Below, piece by piece: positions 36,211 through 45,024 of a stretch of 64,000 nucleotides of DNA. The translations under genes and the position numbers were made by a program. The stretch is taken from the NCBI GenBank assembly GCA_002716625.1, contig PBAS01000017.1:1-64000 (forward strand). Reading direction: 5' to 3'. The stretch's first letter is position 1; each line of letters begins with the position of its first letter. The notes under the pieces were generated by a model, which was not told the DNA's origin, did not search any database, and saw only the letters and a program-made list of their open reading frames with translations. Source of the stretch: Phycisphaeraceae bacterium. GTDB lineage: Bacteria > Planctomycetota > Phycisphaerae > Phycisphaerales > Phycisphaeraceae.

Positions 36211-37317
36211 TCACACGGAGCCAACAGCCTTGTTCAATGCAGGCATTAATTCTTTGGCAAATAGTTCCATGCTGTGTATCCAACTGGCTTTGTCGTCCCA
36301 GTCATCGCTCATCATTACCAACGTGCCGAATGGGCCTGTTTCTTCAACCAGTTGAAGCAATCGTTTTAGCACTTCATTGACATCGCCGGCGATGATCTGT
36401 TCGGTCATTAGAAAATCGAGGTTACACTCGGCATCAGGCATGTTTAAGTCGCGCTTATAGATCCTGCGCCCCAGCCCCTTATCAAACAGGCGACCAATGT
36501 ATTCATACTTCTGCCCGACGGAGTTTGTCCGTACCCGTTTCACAGCTTCCTTTGTCGTGTCGGCAAGAAAGATTGAACGGGCCACTTTGTAGTCTGATCG
36601 GTTTGGTCGGCGGCCTGTTTCACGGGTGGCTTTTTCATGGGTTCTTAGGACATCAGCGACGACATTACCGGTGACGAGGCAATGGGCAAAGGGCGAGAAA
36701 CCGAGTTGCGCGGCCTTCTTCATTGTGGAAGAATTTGGGCTCATCCCCGGCATGCAGATCGGTGGATGGGGCTTTTGGAGTGGTCGGTGGATGTAACCAA
36801 TGAGTGTTTCCTCATCGACATGCTTTGTAAGATCGATTTTCCAGAATTGCCCATCGTAATAATAAGGTGGATCGTTTGACCACAGGTACAAGATGATGTT
36901 GGTGGCTTCCTCCACCATGTCGGGACCCTTTTGGGGGTCAAGTACATACAATTCTTGGTCCGCAGTCACACTGCCTGAACCAAAGCACAGATTGAGCCTT
37001 CCTTTTGACAGGTGATCCAGGAAAGCCAGACGACTGGCAACATGTGCGGGATGATGTTGTTGCAAGCAGACCGGCGCCGGGCCAAGACGAATTGACTTGG
37101 TTTCGCCTAGCGCCCTAGCAATGAAAATCTCCGGCATCACGATGTTCTCGTATTTCATCGTGTGGTGTTCACCAATCCAGAATTCTTCGAAACCAAGCTC
37201 TTCGGCCCGCACGATCAGTTCAAGATCCTCGTCATAACATTGAGCCAATGGTTTTTCCGGAACGTGGTATGGCATGATAAACACACCATGTTTGATTGGT
37301 GACCCATTGTGTGTCAT
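36211..37317 (-). CDS. LLM-class flavin-dependent oxidoreductase
   Basis: 368 residues of the luciferase-like monooxygenase family: TIM-barrel with FEEFWIGEHHTMKYEN, SIRLGPAPVCLQQHHPAHVASRLAFLDHLSKGRLNLCFGSG (split here over two strands), and typical C-terminal helices. Uses reduced FMN and O2 to oxygenate an unknown substrate; sulfonate monooxygenases and limonene-type enzymes belong here. Starts 15 bp after the transglutaminase gene and is the last gene of the unit 39919-36211. Confidence 0.87.
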   Translation of the reverse strand: MTHNGSPIKHGVFIMPYHVPEKPLAQCYDEDLELIVRAEELGFEEFWIGEHHTMKYENIVMPEIFIARALGETKSIRLGPAPVCLQQHHPAHVASRLAFLDHLSKGRLNLCFGSGSVTADQELYVLDPQKGPDMVEEATNIILYLWSNDPPYYYDGQFWKIDLTKHVDEETLIGYIHRPLQKPHPPICMPGMSPNSSTMKKAAQLGFSPFAHCLVTGNVVADVLRTHEKATRETGRRPNRSDYKVARSIFLADTTKEAVKRVRTNSVGQKYEYIGRLFDKGLGRRIYKRDLNMPDAECNLDFLMTEQIIAGDVNEVLKRLLQLVEETGPFGTLVMMSDDWDDKASWIHSMELFAKELMPALNKAVGSV

Positions 37318-37332
37318 GGGCGTTAATTACCT

Positions 37333-38346
37333 TTATTTGATTTGAATATCTTCATAACTGAACTGTTTGGAGATTAGCTCCATGGGCCATGGCTTGCCAT
37401 CTACTTCAACGTGGGGGTATACAAAGTAATTCAAAAGCGGTCCGGATTGTCTGGGGACGAGAATAATGTCGCGCCCAGTACTAAATTCGATGCGGTTCGG
37501 CGTAAGATTCCCAAAATAATATTTCCGCATTTGCGGGTGTTTATCAGCTTCAGAGATGTCAACAGGTATCCAGCCGCGGTTTTTTACATGGAAATAAGCC
37601 CAGCAGTGATAACCGGATATTTTTCCCTGCCCCCGCGTTTGGGGCAGGGGGAAGCCCATCACGAATTTAGCCGGGATGCCTAATGAGCGTGACATTGAAA
37701 TGAATAGGCTGTGAAAATCCGTGCAGTTTCCGAAGCGACTTTCGCATGCCCACAGGGCATCACCATAGCCATAGCCTGGTTTTGATTTGTCATACCGCAT
37801 GTGGTCGCCCACATGATTGTAAAGTACATGACCGCGCCCCATGGCGTCTTTCGGTAAATCTACGAGGGGAATTAATGCCAGCGGCTTGCCGCCGATGGGG
37901 ACAAGCTGGTTGGCAGTCAAGAAATTAACCTGTTGCTGGCTGGTGAGTGTTTTGGCAAGTTGGTCATCCATATCCGTCAAACTGCGGACTTCATGTCGTT
38001 CAACTTGGTAGGAAATCTGAAACGTGATTTCCCTCGATTCATTTGCCTTGGTTTTAAAATAGATGATCTGGTTGCCGTATTTGGTTTCGTTGGTGAACCG
38101 GGCATTGCCCGGGATATTCCAGCCAAGAAGCGTAATCTTCTGGTGGCTGGTGGTTTGTGGCATTGGAGACCATACCTGTACGCGGGATCCGGCGGGCAAA
38201 TTCTGTATTGAAGCTCCATAGTGAAATTGGAAATGTCGAATTCTTGTGGTTGGCAAACCCTCGCCCTGCGATCCGCCTGTCGGCAAGGGCAAACCAAAGG
38301 AGAGTAATCCAATAATTAGAATGATTTTTATAATTTGATTTATCAT
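37333..38346 (-). CDS. Exported transglutaminase-domain protein
   Basis: About 337 residues from ATG at 38346, beginning with a hydrophobic signal peptide (MINQIIKIILIIGLLSFGLP). The C-terminal half is a transglutaminase/protease-like domain with the Cys-His-Asp triad: Cys in SRFGNCTDFHSLF, His in SGYHCWAYF and Asp in WIPVDISEAD. The N-terminal half is a beta-sandwich like the domain preceding bacterial transglutaminase cores. It may act as a periplasmic peptidase or amidase. Lies between the glycosidase-like and luciferase-like genes on one leftward transcript. A frame extends to 38418 but overlaps the upstream gene. Confidence 0.85.
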   Translation of the reverse strand: MINQIIKIILIIGLLSFGLPLPTGGSQGEGLPTTRIRHFQFHYGASIQNLPAGSRVQVWSPMPQTTSHQKITLLGWNIPGNARFTNETKYGNQIIYFKTKANESREITFQISYQVERHEVRSLTDMDDQLAKTLTSQQQVNFLTANQLVPIGGKPLALIPLVDLPKDAMGRGHVLYNHVGDHMRYDKSKPGYGYGDALWACESRFGNCTDFHSLFISMSRSLGIPAKFVMGFPLPQTRGQGKISGYHCWAYFHVKNRGWIPVDISEADKHPQMRKYYFGNLTPNRIEFSTGRDIILVPRQSGPLLNYFVYPHVEVDGKPWPMELISKQFSYEDIQIK

Positions 38347-38380
38347 AAAAGTTTTTATTGAAATAAGGGATTGATGGAAA

Positions 38381-39919
38381 TTATGCGATTGGATCATAGC
38401 AGGGAAAGTTTGCCGCAAAAAGGCGAGATTGGTTTAGATAAAATCGTACTCGCAGCGCTCGGCGAAAAGCTAAATCATGGTCAATCGCATCACAAATGCG
38501 ACGTTTCTTATCCCCGGCAGCACCCCATCGGACGATGTGCTTAAGCTGATCTGTTTCAATCGGATGGCAATCCTCCTTACTAAAACCTTCAATGGTATTG
38601 CCATTGAAATCGGTCAGTTCCACCTGAATTTGACCGAGCGATGCATCTGCATTCACCAAAAGGTCACCTTCGTGCATATAGAGCGGTTTGGTTTCAATGA
38701 TTGCCGGTTGATTCAATCGTGTTGGCCGTAATTTCTGAAATCGATGCAAAGGCAGCGTGGCAACGCCAATACGCGTACGGATATCCTTTGAGGTTTTTGG
38801 ATTGTATGCGGGGCGATCACTTCTCTTTACGGCAGTTGCATTGTAGTAGAATCGCATTTGATCGTCAGTTAATACAATGTTGTGCATGACAACTAGCCAG
38901 TTCGCATCCCAGGTGCCTGGCAAGCCCATTGGCAGAAAGGTCTGTCGGTTAGCAACGCGGGACCAATGCAAGCCGTCTCGACTGACGGTGAGCTGCATGT
39001 CAATTGGCCCATCTTCCATCAGGATATTCTTGCCTGGAATATCCCGAAATTCTTCGATGGGAAACATTCCAAGTAGTCCCACATATTGGTTTCCCATCCG
39101 TGTTACCGCCAACTGATGCATGTGATTGAATGGATCACCGTCACGTTCATCAGCTCGCATCAGTTCGACTGGTTCACTCCAATGCTCGAAATCCTCAGAG
39201 ACACTCAGCCGCACATATCGAACCCGCACCGTTTCCCCCCATGGGCTGGTAAATGCACCGTAATGGGGTTCGAATGTCCGCGTGCCACGTAAATACGCCA
39301 TATAGCGGCGTTTAATTGGATCCCACACAATTGATTGCCCGCAGTCTGCTTTGCCTGAGATCGCCGGTCGGCCTTCAGGCGGATGCCAGTTAAGGCCGTC
39401 AGGACTCGTGGCGACAAAGCACCAGCGGCTGCCCTGCATCATCTGTTCATATTGAGGGTAGCAACGTGGATATGAGTTGAACATTAGCAGCAGGCGTGAT
39501 TCTGGGTCTTCATTGTGCTGATTCTCAATCACGCATGGTCCAGCGGTATGCGGTTGGGGGCCGATGACGATATTGGTTGGCGTATGACCATGGTAGGGGT
39601 GGTTGTCTGACATCACGCGGTTCCACGAAAAGCCATCCTCGCTTTCGGCATAGCAAAGTGCTTTATCAGCTTGTTCGCCCTTGGCGCCAGCGTTATACCA
39701 CATGCGGTATCCGCCCTCAGCCCGAGGCAGGACATTACCGTACATTTGGACAAAACTTTGTTCCCACGGGTTTTCCAGTTGAAGGATTGGATTACCTTCA
39801 TATCTGGTGGGTTGATTCAGTTCGCGTGTGACGTTGTACTGCCAGCTAATGCGGTGGTCATCGAGAAATAATTCAAGACCATCTACATTGTTTGTTTCGG
39901 CGGAAGGTAATTTTGACAT
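38381..39919 (-). CDS. Glycosidase-like beta-propeller protein (GH32/GH43-like fold)
   Basis: 512 residues with five-bladed-propeller features: ESEDGFSW, SPDGLNWHP, SEDFEHWSEP and SRDGLHWSR recur at blade turns, and GNVLPRAEGGYRMWYN, FNSYPR and GKADCGQSIVWDP resemble the substrate-side strands of GH32/GH43/GH117-type proteins. The C-terminal ~120 residues form a beta-sandwich, as in GH32. Catalytic acids cannot be assigned securely. No signal peptide. ATG at 39919 has an AGGAG site. First gene of a leftward unit with the transglutaminase and luciferase-like genes; a -10 box lies at 39969-39974. Confidence 0.72.
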   Translation of the reverse strand: MSKLPSAETNNVDGLELFLDDHRISWQYNVTRELNQPTRYEGNPILQLENPWEQSFVQMYGNVLPRAEGGYRMWYNAGAKGEQADKALCYAESEDGFSWNRVMSDNHPYHGHTPTNIVIGPQPHTAGPCVIENQHNEDPESRLLLMFNSYPRCYPQYEQMMQGSRWCFVATSPDGLNWHPPEGRPAISGKADCGQSIVWDPIKRRYMAYLRGTRTFEPHYGAFTSPWGETVRVRYVRLSVSEDFEHWSEPVELMRADERDGDPFNHMHQLAVTRMGNQYVGLLGMFPIEEFRDIPGKNILMEDGPIDMQLTVSRDGLHWSRVANRQTFLPMGLPGTWDANWLVVMHNIVLTDDQMRFYYNATAVKRSDRPAYNPKTSKDIRTRIGVATLPLHRFQKLRPTRLNQPAIIETKPLYMHEGDLLVNADASLGQIQVELTDFNGNTIEGFSKEDCHPIETDQLKHIVRWGAAGDKKRRICDAIDHDLAFRRALRVRFYLNQSRLFAANFPCYDPIA

Positions 39920-39968
39920 TCAGGCTCCTGGTGGCGGGACATTAAAGTGATAAGGTTCCGAAAGACCT

Positions 39969-39974
39969 ATTATA
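39969..39974 (-). promoter_or_regulatory. Candidate -10 box for the glycosidase-like operon
   Basis: Reads TATAAT on the minus strand, about 50 bases before the ATG at 39919. No convincing -35 lies at 16-18 bases; the palindrome at 40001-40021 occupies about that region, so it may be the operator. Confidence 0.4.
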
Positions 39975-40000
39975 CAAAGTGAAGGACCTAGATTATTTCA

Positions 40001-40021
40001 TCCCTTGTTGTTAACAAGGGA
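40001..40021. promoter_or_regulatory. 21-bp perfect palindrome in a divergent control region
   Basis: TCCCTTGTT (40001-40009), GTT, AACAAGGGA (40013-40021): a perfect 9-bp inverted repeat with a 3-base spacer. It lies between the leftward glycosidase-like unit and the rightward antiporter gene, over the -35 region expected for the former and upstream of the promoter for the latter. A dimeric repressor operator is the simplest reading; a hairpin is possible. Confidence 0.5.
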
Positions 40022-40052
40022 ACTGTCCAGCAAGAACCGGAGATTAAAAAAA

Positions 40053-40082
40053 TTCAAACGCGGATTGCACACAATGTATAAA
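40053..40082 (+). promoter_or_regulatory. Candidate sigma-70-type promoter for the antiporter gene
   Basis: TTCAAA at 40053-40058 and TATAAA at 40077-40082 with an 18-base spacer. The GTG start of the antiporter is 39 bases downstream. Matches to consensus are moderate (4/6 and 5/6). Confidence 0.4.
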
Positions 40083-40120
40083 ATTGTTTCTTGGTCATAA
40101 TAACGCCAATTGGAGTATAT

Positions 40121-41821
40121 GTGGAACCTGCCTGGATCGTCATTCTGGATATTTTGATTCTACTCACAGCTGCACTTGTGCTGGGTACGGCGGCGGGACA
40201 GATTCGTCAAAGCGCTATTCTTGGATATCTCTTAGCCGGCATGATTGTTGGCCCAAATTGTTTGGGGTGGGTGGGGTCTACAGAAAAGGTTGAAGTATTT
40301 GCTGAGCTGGGGGTGGCGCTATTGCTGTTTACCATCGGCTTGGAGTTTTCTATTCACCGACTTCGTCGGCTCGGGTCTGTAGCACTAATTGGTGGTTTAC
40401 TGCAGGTTATTTTCACGCTTCTGGCTGCCATGTCAGTAGCCATAGTGTTTGGATTGGGATTACGATCATCAATTGTTCTAGGTGCGATTGTGGCGCTGTC
40501 AAGCACGGCTTGTGTTCTACGGCTTTTGGTTGATCGGGCGGCGCTTGACAGTGTCTATGGGCGTTACGCGTTGGGCATCCTGCTGTTTCAGGATACGGCA
40601 GTGATTCCCTTGGTGCTTGTGACGGCGGTACTAAGTGGTAGTGAGCATTCCGGGGCAGAAAATATAGGGGAGAATATCTTTTTAACAGTAACAATCGGTG
40701 TCACCTTGATCGCTATATTTTTCTTGATGTTCAATTTTGTCATACCAAAACTTTTTAATCTTAGGAATTGGGTGAAAAACCGCGACTTGCCGATCCTGTT
40801 GGCAATTGTTGTCGCGCTTGGTGCTGTCATGGCAGCGCACAAAATTGGAATATCACCCGCGATGGCTGCATTTGTGGCTGGCGTACTTCTGGGTGGGTCA
40901 CCGTTCGCTATCCAGATGCGAGCAGATGTCAGTTCTGTTCGCACGCTTTTGGTCACTATCTTCTTTGCATCAATCGGTCTTCTAGGTGATCCGCGTTGGA
41001 TTGTTGGGCATTGGGGGCATGTTACCGGCGCGGTTTTGGCCATTATGATGGGCAAGGCGATCATTATTTTGGGGATCTTAAGGTTGCTTGGACTCACGCA
41101 AGGGCTTGCCATGGCCACGGGGCTGTGTCTTGCGCAAGTCGGTGAATTTTCTTTCGTGCTAGCATCGATGGCTCGTGATCGAATCATTTCCGAGCATGTA
41201 TTTAATCTGATTATTTCAGTCATGATCGTCACATTATTCCTGACCCCTTTTCTGGTGACCGTGGCACCTCATGCTGCACATTGGTTGGAAGTTGGACGTA
41301 TGCGCCGCCGCGTAAGACGACGTCGAGACATTCCGGGAAACAGTTCCCCAGTGGAGGCAGTGGCTGTCACCGCGTCAGGTGATGAACTTGATGAAGCGGG
41401 AGATCAAAAAGGAAAGATTTACATTATGGGTTTTGGCCCTGCCGGCCAGCGTGTTGCGCATGCATTGCTTGATCAACATCTAAAACAGATAGTGGTAATT
41501 GATCTTAATCAGCGCAACATAGCACTTGCCAAGGGGCTGGGTGTTGAAGTTCAGTTGGGAGATGCAACACAACGGGAGGTGCTAGAGCACACCCAGATTC
41601 ATGGGGCTGATGTAATCGTTGTGACAGTGCCAGACCCCAATGCAAGTCGCTTGATTATCCATCACTGTAGGTTTCTTGCCCCCATGGCTAGGATTATTGT
41701 GCGTGCACGTTATCACGTTATGCGGTGGGAACTGCAATTAGCAGGTGCAACAGAAGTGGTTGACGAAGAGGACCAGGTTGGATTAAGGCTTGCTGCAGAG
41801 GCGCGAAAACATCTGCGATGA
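40121..41821 (+). CDS. CPA2-type cation:proton antiporter with C-terminal TrkA-N domain (Kef-like)
   Basis: About 566 residues. Twelve or so membrane helices of the CPA2/KefB family (GYLLAGMIVGPN, ELGVALLLFTIGLEFS, LSSTACVLRLL, LFQDTAVIPLVLV), then an RCK/TrkA-N cytoplasmic domain with IYIMGFGPAGQRVA (NAD-binding glycine motif) and VVIDLNQRN. It exchanges K+ or Na+ for H+ and is gated through nucleotide or thiol ligands on TrkA-N. Start: GTG at 40121 with TGGAG five bases before it; a TTG at 40091 keeps the frame but has no ribosome-binding site. Single gene, convergent with the TauE gene. Confidence 0.92.
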   Translation: MEPAWIVILDILILLTAALVLGTAAGQIRQSAILGYLLAGMIVGPNCLGWVGSTEKVEVFAELGVALLLFTIGLEFSIHRLRRLGSVALIGGLLQVIFTLLAAMSVAIVFGLGLRSSIVLGAIVALSSTACVLRLLVDRAALDSVYGRYALGILLFQDTAVIPLVLVTAVLSGSEHSGAENIGENIFLTVTIGVTLIAIFFLMFNFVIPKLFNLRNWVKNRDLPILLAIVVALGAVMAAHKIGISPAMAAFVAGVLLGGSPFAIQMRADVSSVRTLLVTIFFASIGLLGDPRWIVGHWGHVTGAVLAIMMGKAIIILGILRLLGLTQGLAMATGLCLAQVGEFSFVLASMARDRIISEHVFNLIISVMIVTLFLTPFLVTVAPHAAHWLEVGRMRRRVRRRRDIPGNSSPVEAVAVTASGDELDEAGDQKGKIYIMGFGPAGQRVAHALLDQHLKQIVVIDLNQRNIALAKGLGVEVQLGDATQREVLEHTQIHGADVIVVTVPDPNASRLIIHHCRFLAPMARIIVRARYHVMRWELQLAGATEVVDEEDQVGLRLAAEARKHLR

Positions 41822-41840
41822 TAAACACACTAATCCCTGA

Positions 41841-42590
41841 TCACGCAAGCCACGGTAGTACGCCGGTTGCACAAATCAGGCATATTGCTGCATAGCGAAA
41901 TCTATTGCCATGTATATGTTTGGCAATAAGTGCACCGGCAATGAATCCGATGGTCAGTCCGGGTGTTCCGGCAACCGCATACCTTATTGATGTTTCTGTA
42001 ATCAAGCCTTGCCACTGACAGATTCCAATGGTGGCAATGCTCAATAGGGTGAAATAACCGAGTAGATCTGCTCGAAATTGTGCAGCTGGCCAGCCCTGGT
42101 TAAGCCCGAGGAGTACCAGGGGTGGTCCTGACATCCCTGTGCTTCCGCAAAGCAAACCGCTGAGTCCCCCGGAGGCGAGGATCCAAGGCTTTTCGTGACG
42201 AAATGGTCGGTGGAATTTCAATGCAATGGCGATGGTCGCCAAGATGGTAACGGAACCGATTGCTCGGTTGAGAAAATGCTCATTTGATTCATCAAGTTGA
42301 CTGAGTACCCAAACGCCAATGAATACCGCCGGAAGTGCAGACATAAACCAGAGCGCGATGCGCCGAGCATTCATCTGGTGCCACAAGCGTAAACAGATGG
42401 CCAGTCCCAGGAGAAACCAGGACAGGTGCAAAGCCGGAACCACTTCCTTGGGATCTTTCAAAAAGAAAATCAGAAGGGGTGCGGCCACTAGATTAAAACC
42501 GAAACCTACGACCGATTGGAGTGTGCCCGCCAGTGCCGTGATGGAGGCGATAATTAAGTACAGCTGAAGGCTATCCGGGGTAAGATTCAA
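41841..42590 (-). CDS. TauE/SafE (TSUP) family permease
   Basis: 249 residues, about seven to eight membrane helices, in two homologous halves: TALAGTLQSVVGFGFNLVAAPLL and SGGLSGLLCGSTGMSGPPLVL are the paired family repeats. TSUP proteins export sulfite, sulfoacetate and other anions. TTG start, nine bases after the hydroxyacid dehydrogenase stop, so it closes the enolase/dehydrogenase operon. The likely cargo is an acid product or sulfite from that pathway; inference only. Confidence 0.88.
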   Translation of the reverse strand: MNLTPDSLQLYLIIASITALAGTLQSVVGFGFNLVAAPLLIFFLKDPKEVVPALHLSWFLLGLAICLRLWHQMNARRIALWFMSALPAVFIGVWVLSQLDESNEHFLNRAIGSVTILATIAIALKFHRPFRHEKPWILASGGLSGLLCGSTGMSGPPLVLLGLNQGWPAAQFRADLLGYFTLLSIATIGICQWQGLITETSIRYAVAGTPGLTIGFIAGALIAKHIHGNRFRYAAICLICATGVLPWLA

Positions 42591-42599
42591 AACAACCTC

Positions 42600-43625
42600 T
42601 CAATAGCCGCGTTGCCGGGTTACAACATTGAATAGTGATTCGCCCTGGAGATACCGTCGCAGATTTTCACACAGGATGTCATTCATCTTCTGAAAATAAG
42701 CACGATTGCGATTCCCTGATACATGAGGCGAGATGTATGCATTGTCGAGTGTCCACATTGGATGATCGGGAGGCAAGGGATCTGGATCACTGGCAAAGAC
42801 ATCGACAGCGGCGCCAGCAATTGAGCCATTTTCAAGTGCTTTGGCCAATGCCATATCATCAAGAGTTGGTCCGCGACCCACGTGAATGAAATAAGCACCG
42901 GATTTCATCGCACCAAACTCCTTGTGGCTGAATAAATTTTTGGTCTTCGGTGTCAGTGGTGCACAGCAAACAACGTAATCCGACTGTTCAAGTGCCTGGT
43001 GTAGTTGCCCGGGGGTGAAGAATTCCTTTGGAAAGTTTCCTTGGGGATCACCGACACCGGGCCATTGAAATCCAGACGATGTTCGCCAATCTGGATTTGG
43101 GTCGACTGCCATGATTCGCATGTGGTAGGCGCTTGCCAACCTTGCGACTTCCCGTCCAATCTGGCCATACCCAACGATACAGAGTGTCTTGCAATGTAGG
43201 TCAAGTACTGGGCTATGGCTGCGGTCTCGAATGGTTGATTGTTGATCCCGAAAAAACTGCAGCAGGTTACGTGTGAGTATCCCCATTGCCGCCATGCAGT
43301 ATTCAGCAATTGCAACTGCATGAGCACCCGCACCATTGGTGACCGTGATCTTGCGGTGGGGGTCGAACATTTGGTTTTCCACCTTGTTATCAACCCCGGT
43401 GAAACACAACTGCACCCACCGCAGACAGTTTGCATAATCAAGGTGATTTGGAGGAGTTTGGGTATAGAGGACTTCCACATCCTTTAGGATGTTAGCTGTT
43501 TCGATATTGGTCTTGCAGGGTTTAAAGAGGACGTTCACCCGGTCGGAAACAGCTTCTATTTGCTTGATAATATCTGATTCGCCTTCCAAATCAGGAACGG
43601 TGATAAGAACGCGCACAGGTTGCAT
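42600..43625 (-). CDS. D-2-hydroxyacid dehydrogenase family protein
   Basis: 341 residues with the usual two-domain layout: NAD-binding VGYGQIGREV (GYGQIG 152-157), substrate Arg in HVGRGPTLDD (R251) and catalytic His in SPHVSGN (H301). Contains a ~20-residue extension after the NAD Asp (DPNPDWRTSSGFQWPGVG), found in some planctomycete and archaeal relatives. Middle gene of the leftward operon with an enolase-superfamily enzyme upstream (56 bp) and a TauE permease downstream (9 bp); it may reduce a 2-keto acid made by the dehydratase. Confidence 0.88.
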   Translation of the reverse strand: MQPVRVLITVPDLEGESDIIKQIEAVSDRVNVLFKPCKTNIETANILKDVEVLYTQTPPNHLDYANCLRWVQLCFTGVDNKVENQMFDPHRKITVTNGAGAHAVAIAEYCMAAMGILTRNLLQFFRDQQSTIRDRSHSPVLDLHCKTLCIVGYGQIGREVARLASAYHMRIMAVDPNPDWRTSSGFQWPGVGDPQGNFPKEFFTPGQLHQALEQSDYVVCCAPLTPKTKNLFSHKEFGAMKSGAYFIHVGRGPTLDDMALAKALENGSIAGAAVDVFASDPDPLPPDHPMWTLDNAYISPHVSGNRNRAYFQKMNDILCENLRRYLQGESLFNVVTRQRGY

Positions 43626-43681
43626 GTTATTCAGGTCCGCTTTAAGCCTAAAGTCTTTTCATAATTGCGTGGCATGTCACC

Positions 43682-44893
43682 TTACCACGATACCGTATCT
43701 TGATACTTCGGTGTCCAGTTCGGTGTTGGTCGTGGGAATGGCGCACGGCTGTGTGCAATGCCACTGTTTGGAACGAACGGGAACTTATTTATCAATTCCT
43801 GGTTCAAGTTAATCCCCAAACCGGGAACACCAGTGGGCTGGACATGGCCGTCCTTGAATTTAAATGCGTGGCCAATCAGGCCGCGTGCCAGCGTATTTTC
43901 CTGTGTGGGATACTTGAGCATGAAACAGTTTCGACTGGAAAAAGCCACATGGTAATTGGCGGCTAGTCCTACCGCACCGCTAAAGCTATGTGGCGCAACA
44001 CGCATGTCATGTGCGGCCGCGGCAGCGTGGATCTTGGCGCATTCGCTGATTCCACCGCACCATGATGCGTCAGGTTGGACAATGTCAATGGCTCGCTTTT
44101 CAAAGAAGGGTTTATAATCGTGCAAGGTTGTACCCATTTCACCTGCTGCGATTGGCGTGCTGGTGAGTGCGCGAATGCGTGCATAATCATCTACATTGGT
44201 TGGTAATGCAGGCTGCTCCATCCACAGGAGATTGTAGGGCTCGAGTGCTTGTACGACCTTGAGCGACATATCTGCAGACCATGGGGCGCGGTTAAACTGA
44301 ATCGCGGGATCAAGAATCATGTCCACATCATTACCCAGGGCTTGGCGAATATTGGCAGCCTTGGTTGATTCCTGGTTGACCAGTGCCGCAATACTGAGGT
44401 GACCTTCCTGTGTCATCTGCCCTGTGTGCGCCACCTTGACCGCCGTATAGCCTTCATCTTTTAGTTTCTTGATGGCTTCCATGTCAGGGCCAGCCAAGGA
44501 TGTGTAGCAACGGATTTGGTTGTGGGCCAAGCCACCAAGGAGTTGGTAAACAGGAACTTCCAGGGATTTGCCCAGAATATCCCATAACGCCATTTCGATG
44601 GCGCCGATGACCGTGACGGCCACACCCAGTGGGCTCCAACGGAGGGCTTTGACATGCATCATCCTCCACAGGCGATTGATTTGAAAGGGATCTTCGCCGA
44701 CCACAACATTACCAAAATGTTCCACGTAGGGCGGGATTACCTCGGGGGCATACCAAGCAACATATGTTTCACCAAATCCAACTAGACCATTATCCGTCGT
44801 GACACGTACAAAGCCGTATGTGCATGGCCTCGTACCCCACTGCCATTTGGTATAGGTTGTTAATAGAATGGGTTCAACGTTCACGATTTTCAT
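43682..44893 (-). CDS. Mandelate racemase/muconate lactonizing enzyme (enolase superfamily) protein
   Basis: 403 residues. An N-terminal capping domain (MKIVNVEPILLTTYT, GFGETY) precedes a TIM barrel. Metal ligands are visible as Asp in MILDPAIQF, Glu in LLWMEQPALP and Glu in AAGEMG; the general-base dyad is Asp in DIVQPDASWCGG and His in VAPHSFSGA. At the end of beta-2 the sequence is VKVAHTG, so the second Lys of the K-x-K motif is absent, as in acid-sugar dehydratases with K-x-H/A. Expected reaction: dehydration of an aldonic or uronic acid to a 2-keto-3-deoxy acid. Heads the operon with a hydroxyacid dehydrogenase and TauE permease. Confidence 0.88.
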   Translation of the reverse strand: MKIVNVEPILLTTYTKWQWGTRPCTYGFVRVTTDNGLVGFGETYVAWYAPEVIPPYVEHFGNVVVGEDPFQINRLWRMMHVKALRWSPLGVAVTVIGAIEMALWDILGKSLEVPVYQLLGGLAHNQIRCYTSLAGPDMEAIKKLKDEGYTAVKVAHTGQMTQEGHLSIAALVNQESTKAANIRQALGNDVDMILDPAIQFNRAPWSADMSLKVVQALEPYNLLWMEQPALPTNVDDYARIRALTSTPIAAGEMGTTLHDYKPFFEKRAIDIVQPDASWCGGISECAKIHAAAAAHDMRVAPHSFSGAVGLAANYHVAFSSRNCFMLKYPTQENTLARGLIGHAFKFKDGHVQPTGVPGLGINLNQELINKFPFVPNSGIAHSRAPFPRPTPNWTPKYQDTVSW

Positions 44894-45024
44894 AGATAGA
44901 GGATCTTCCTTGGTCGGTGTTCGTGTGATTTATTTTAGTGGATTAACGGCATTGTGCGCAACGTGCGTGGCAATTTCAATGTATATTAAAAAAATCGGCA
45001 GGGTGGTTTGTATTTTAACACGAT

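Noticed and set aside
36211-42590. Luciferase-like monooxygenase plus TauE as a sulfoquinovose monooxygenase pathway
   Set aside because: The genes are in separate units, and no sulfoquinovosidase, flavin reductase or SmoB-like reductase is present; family membership alone is too broad.
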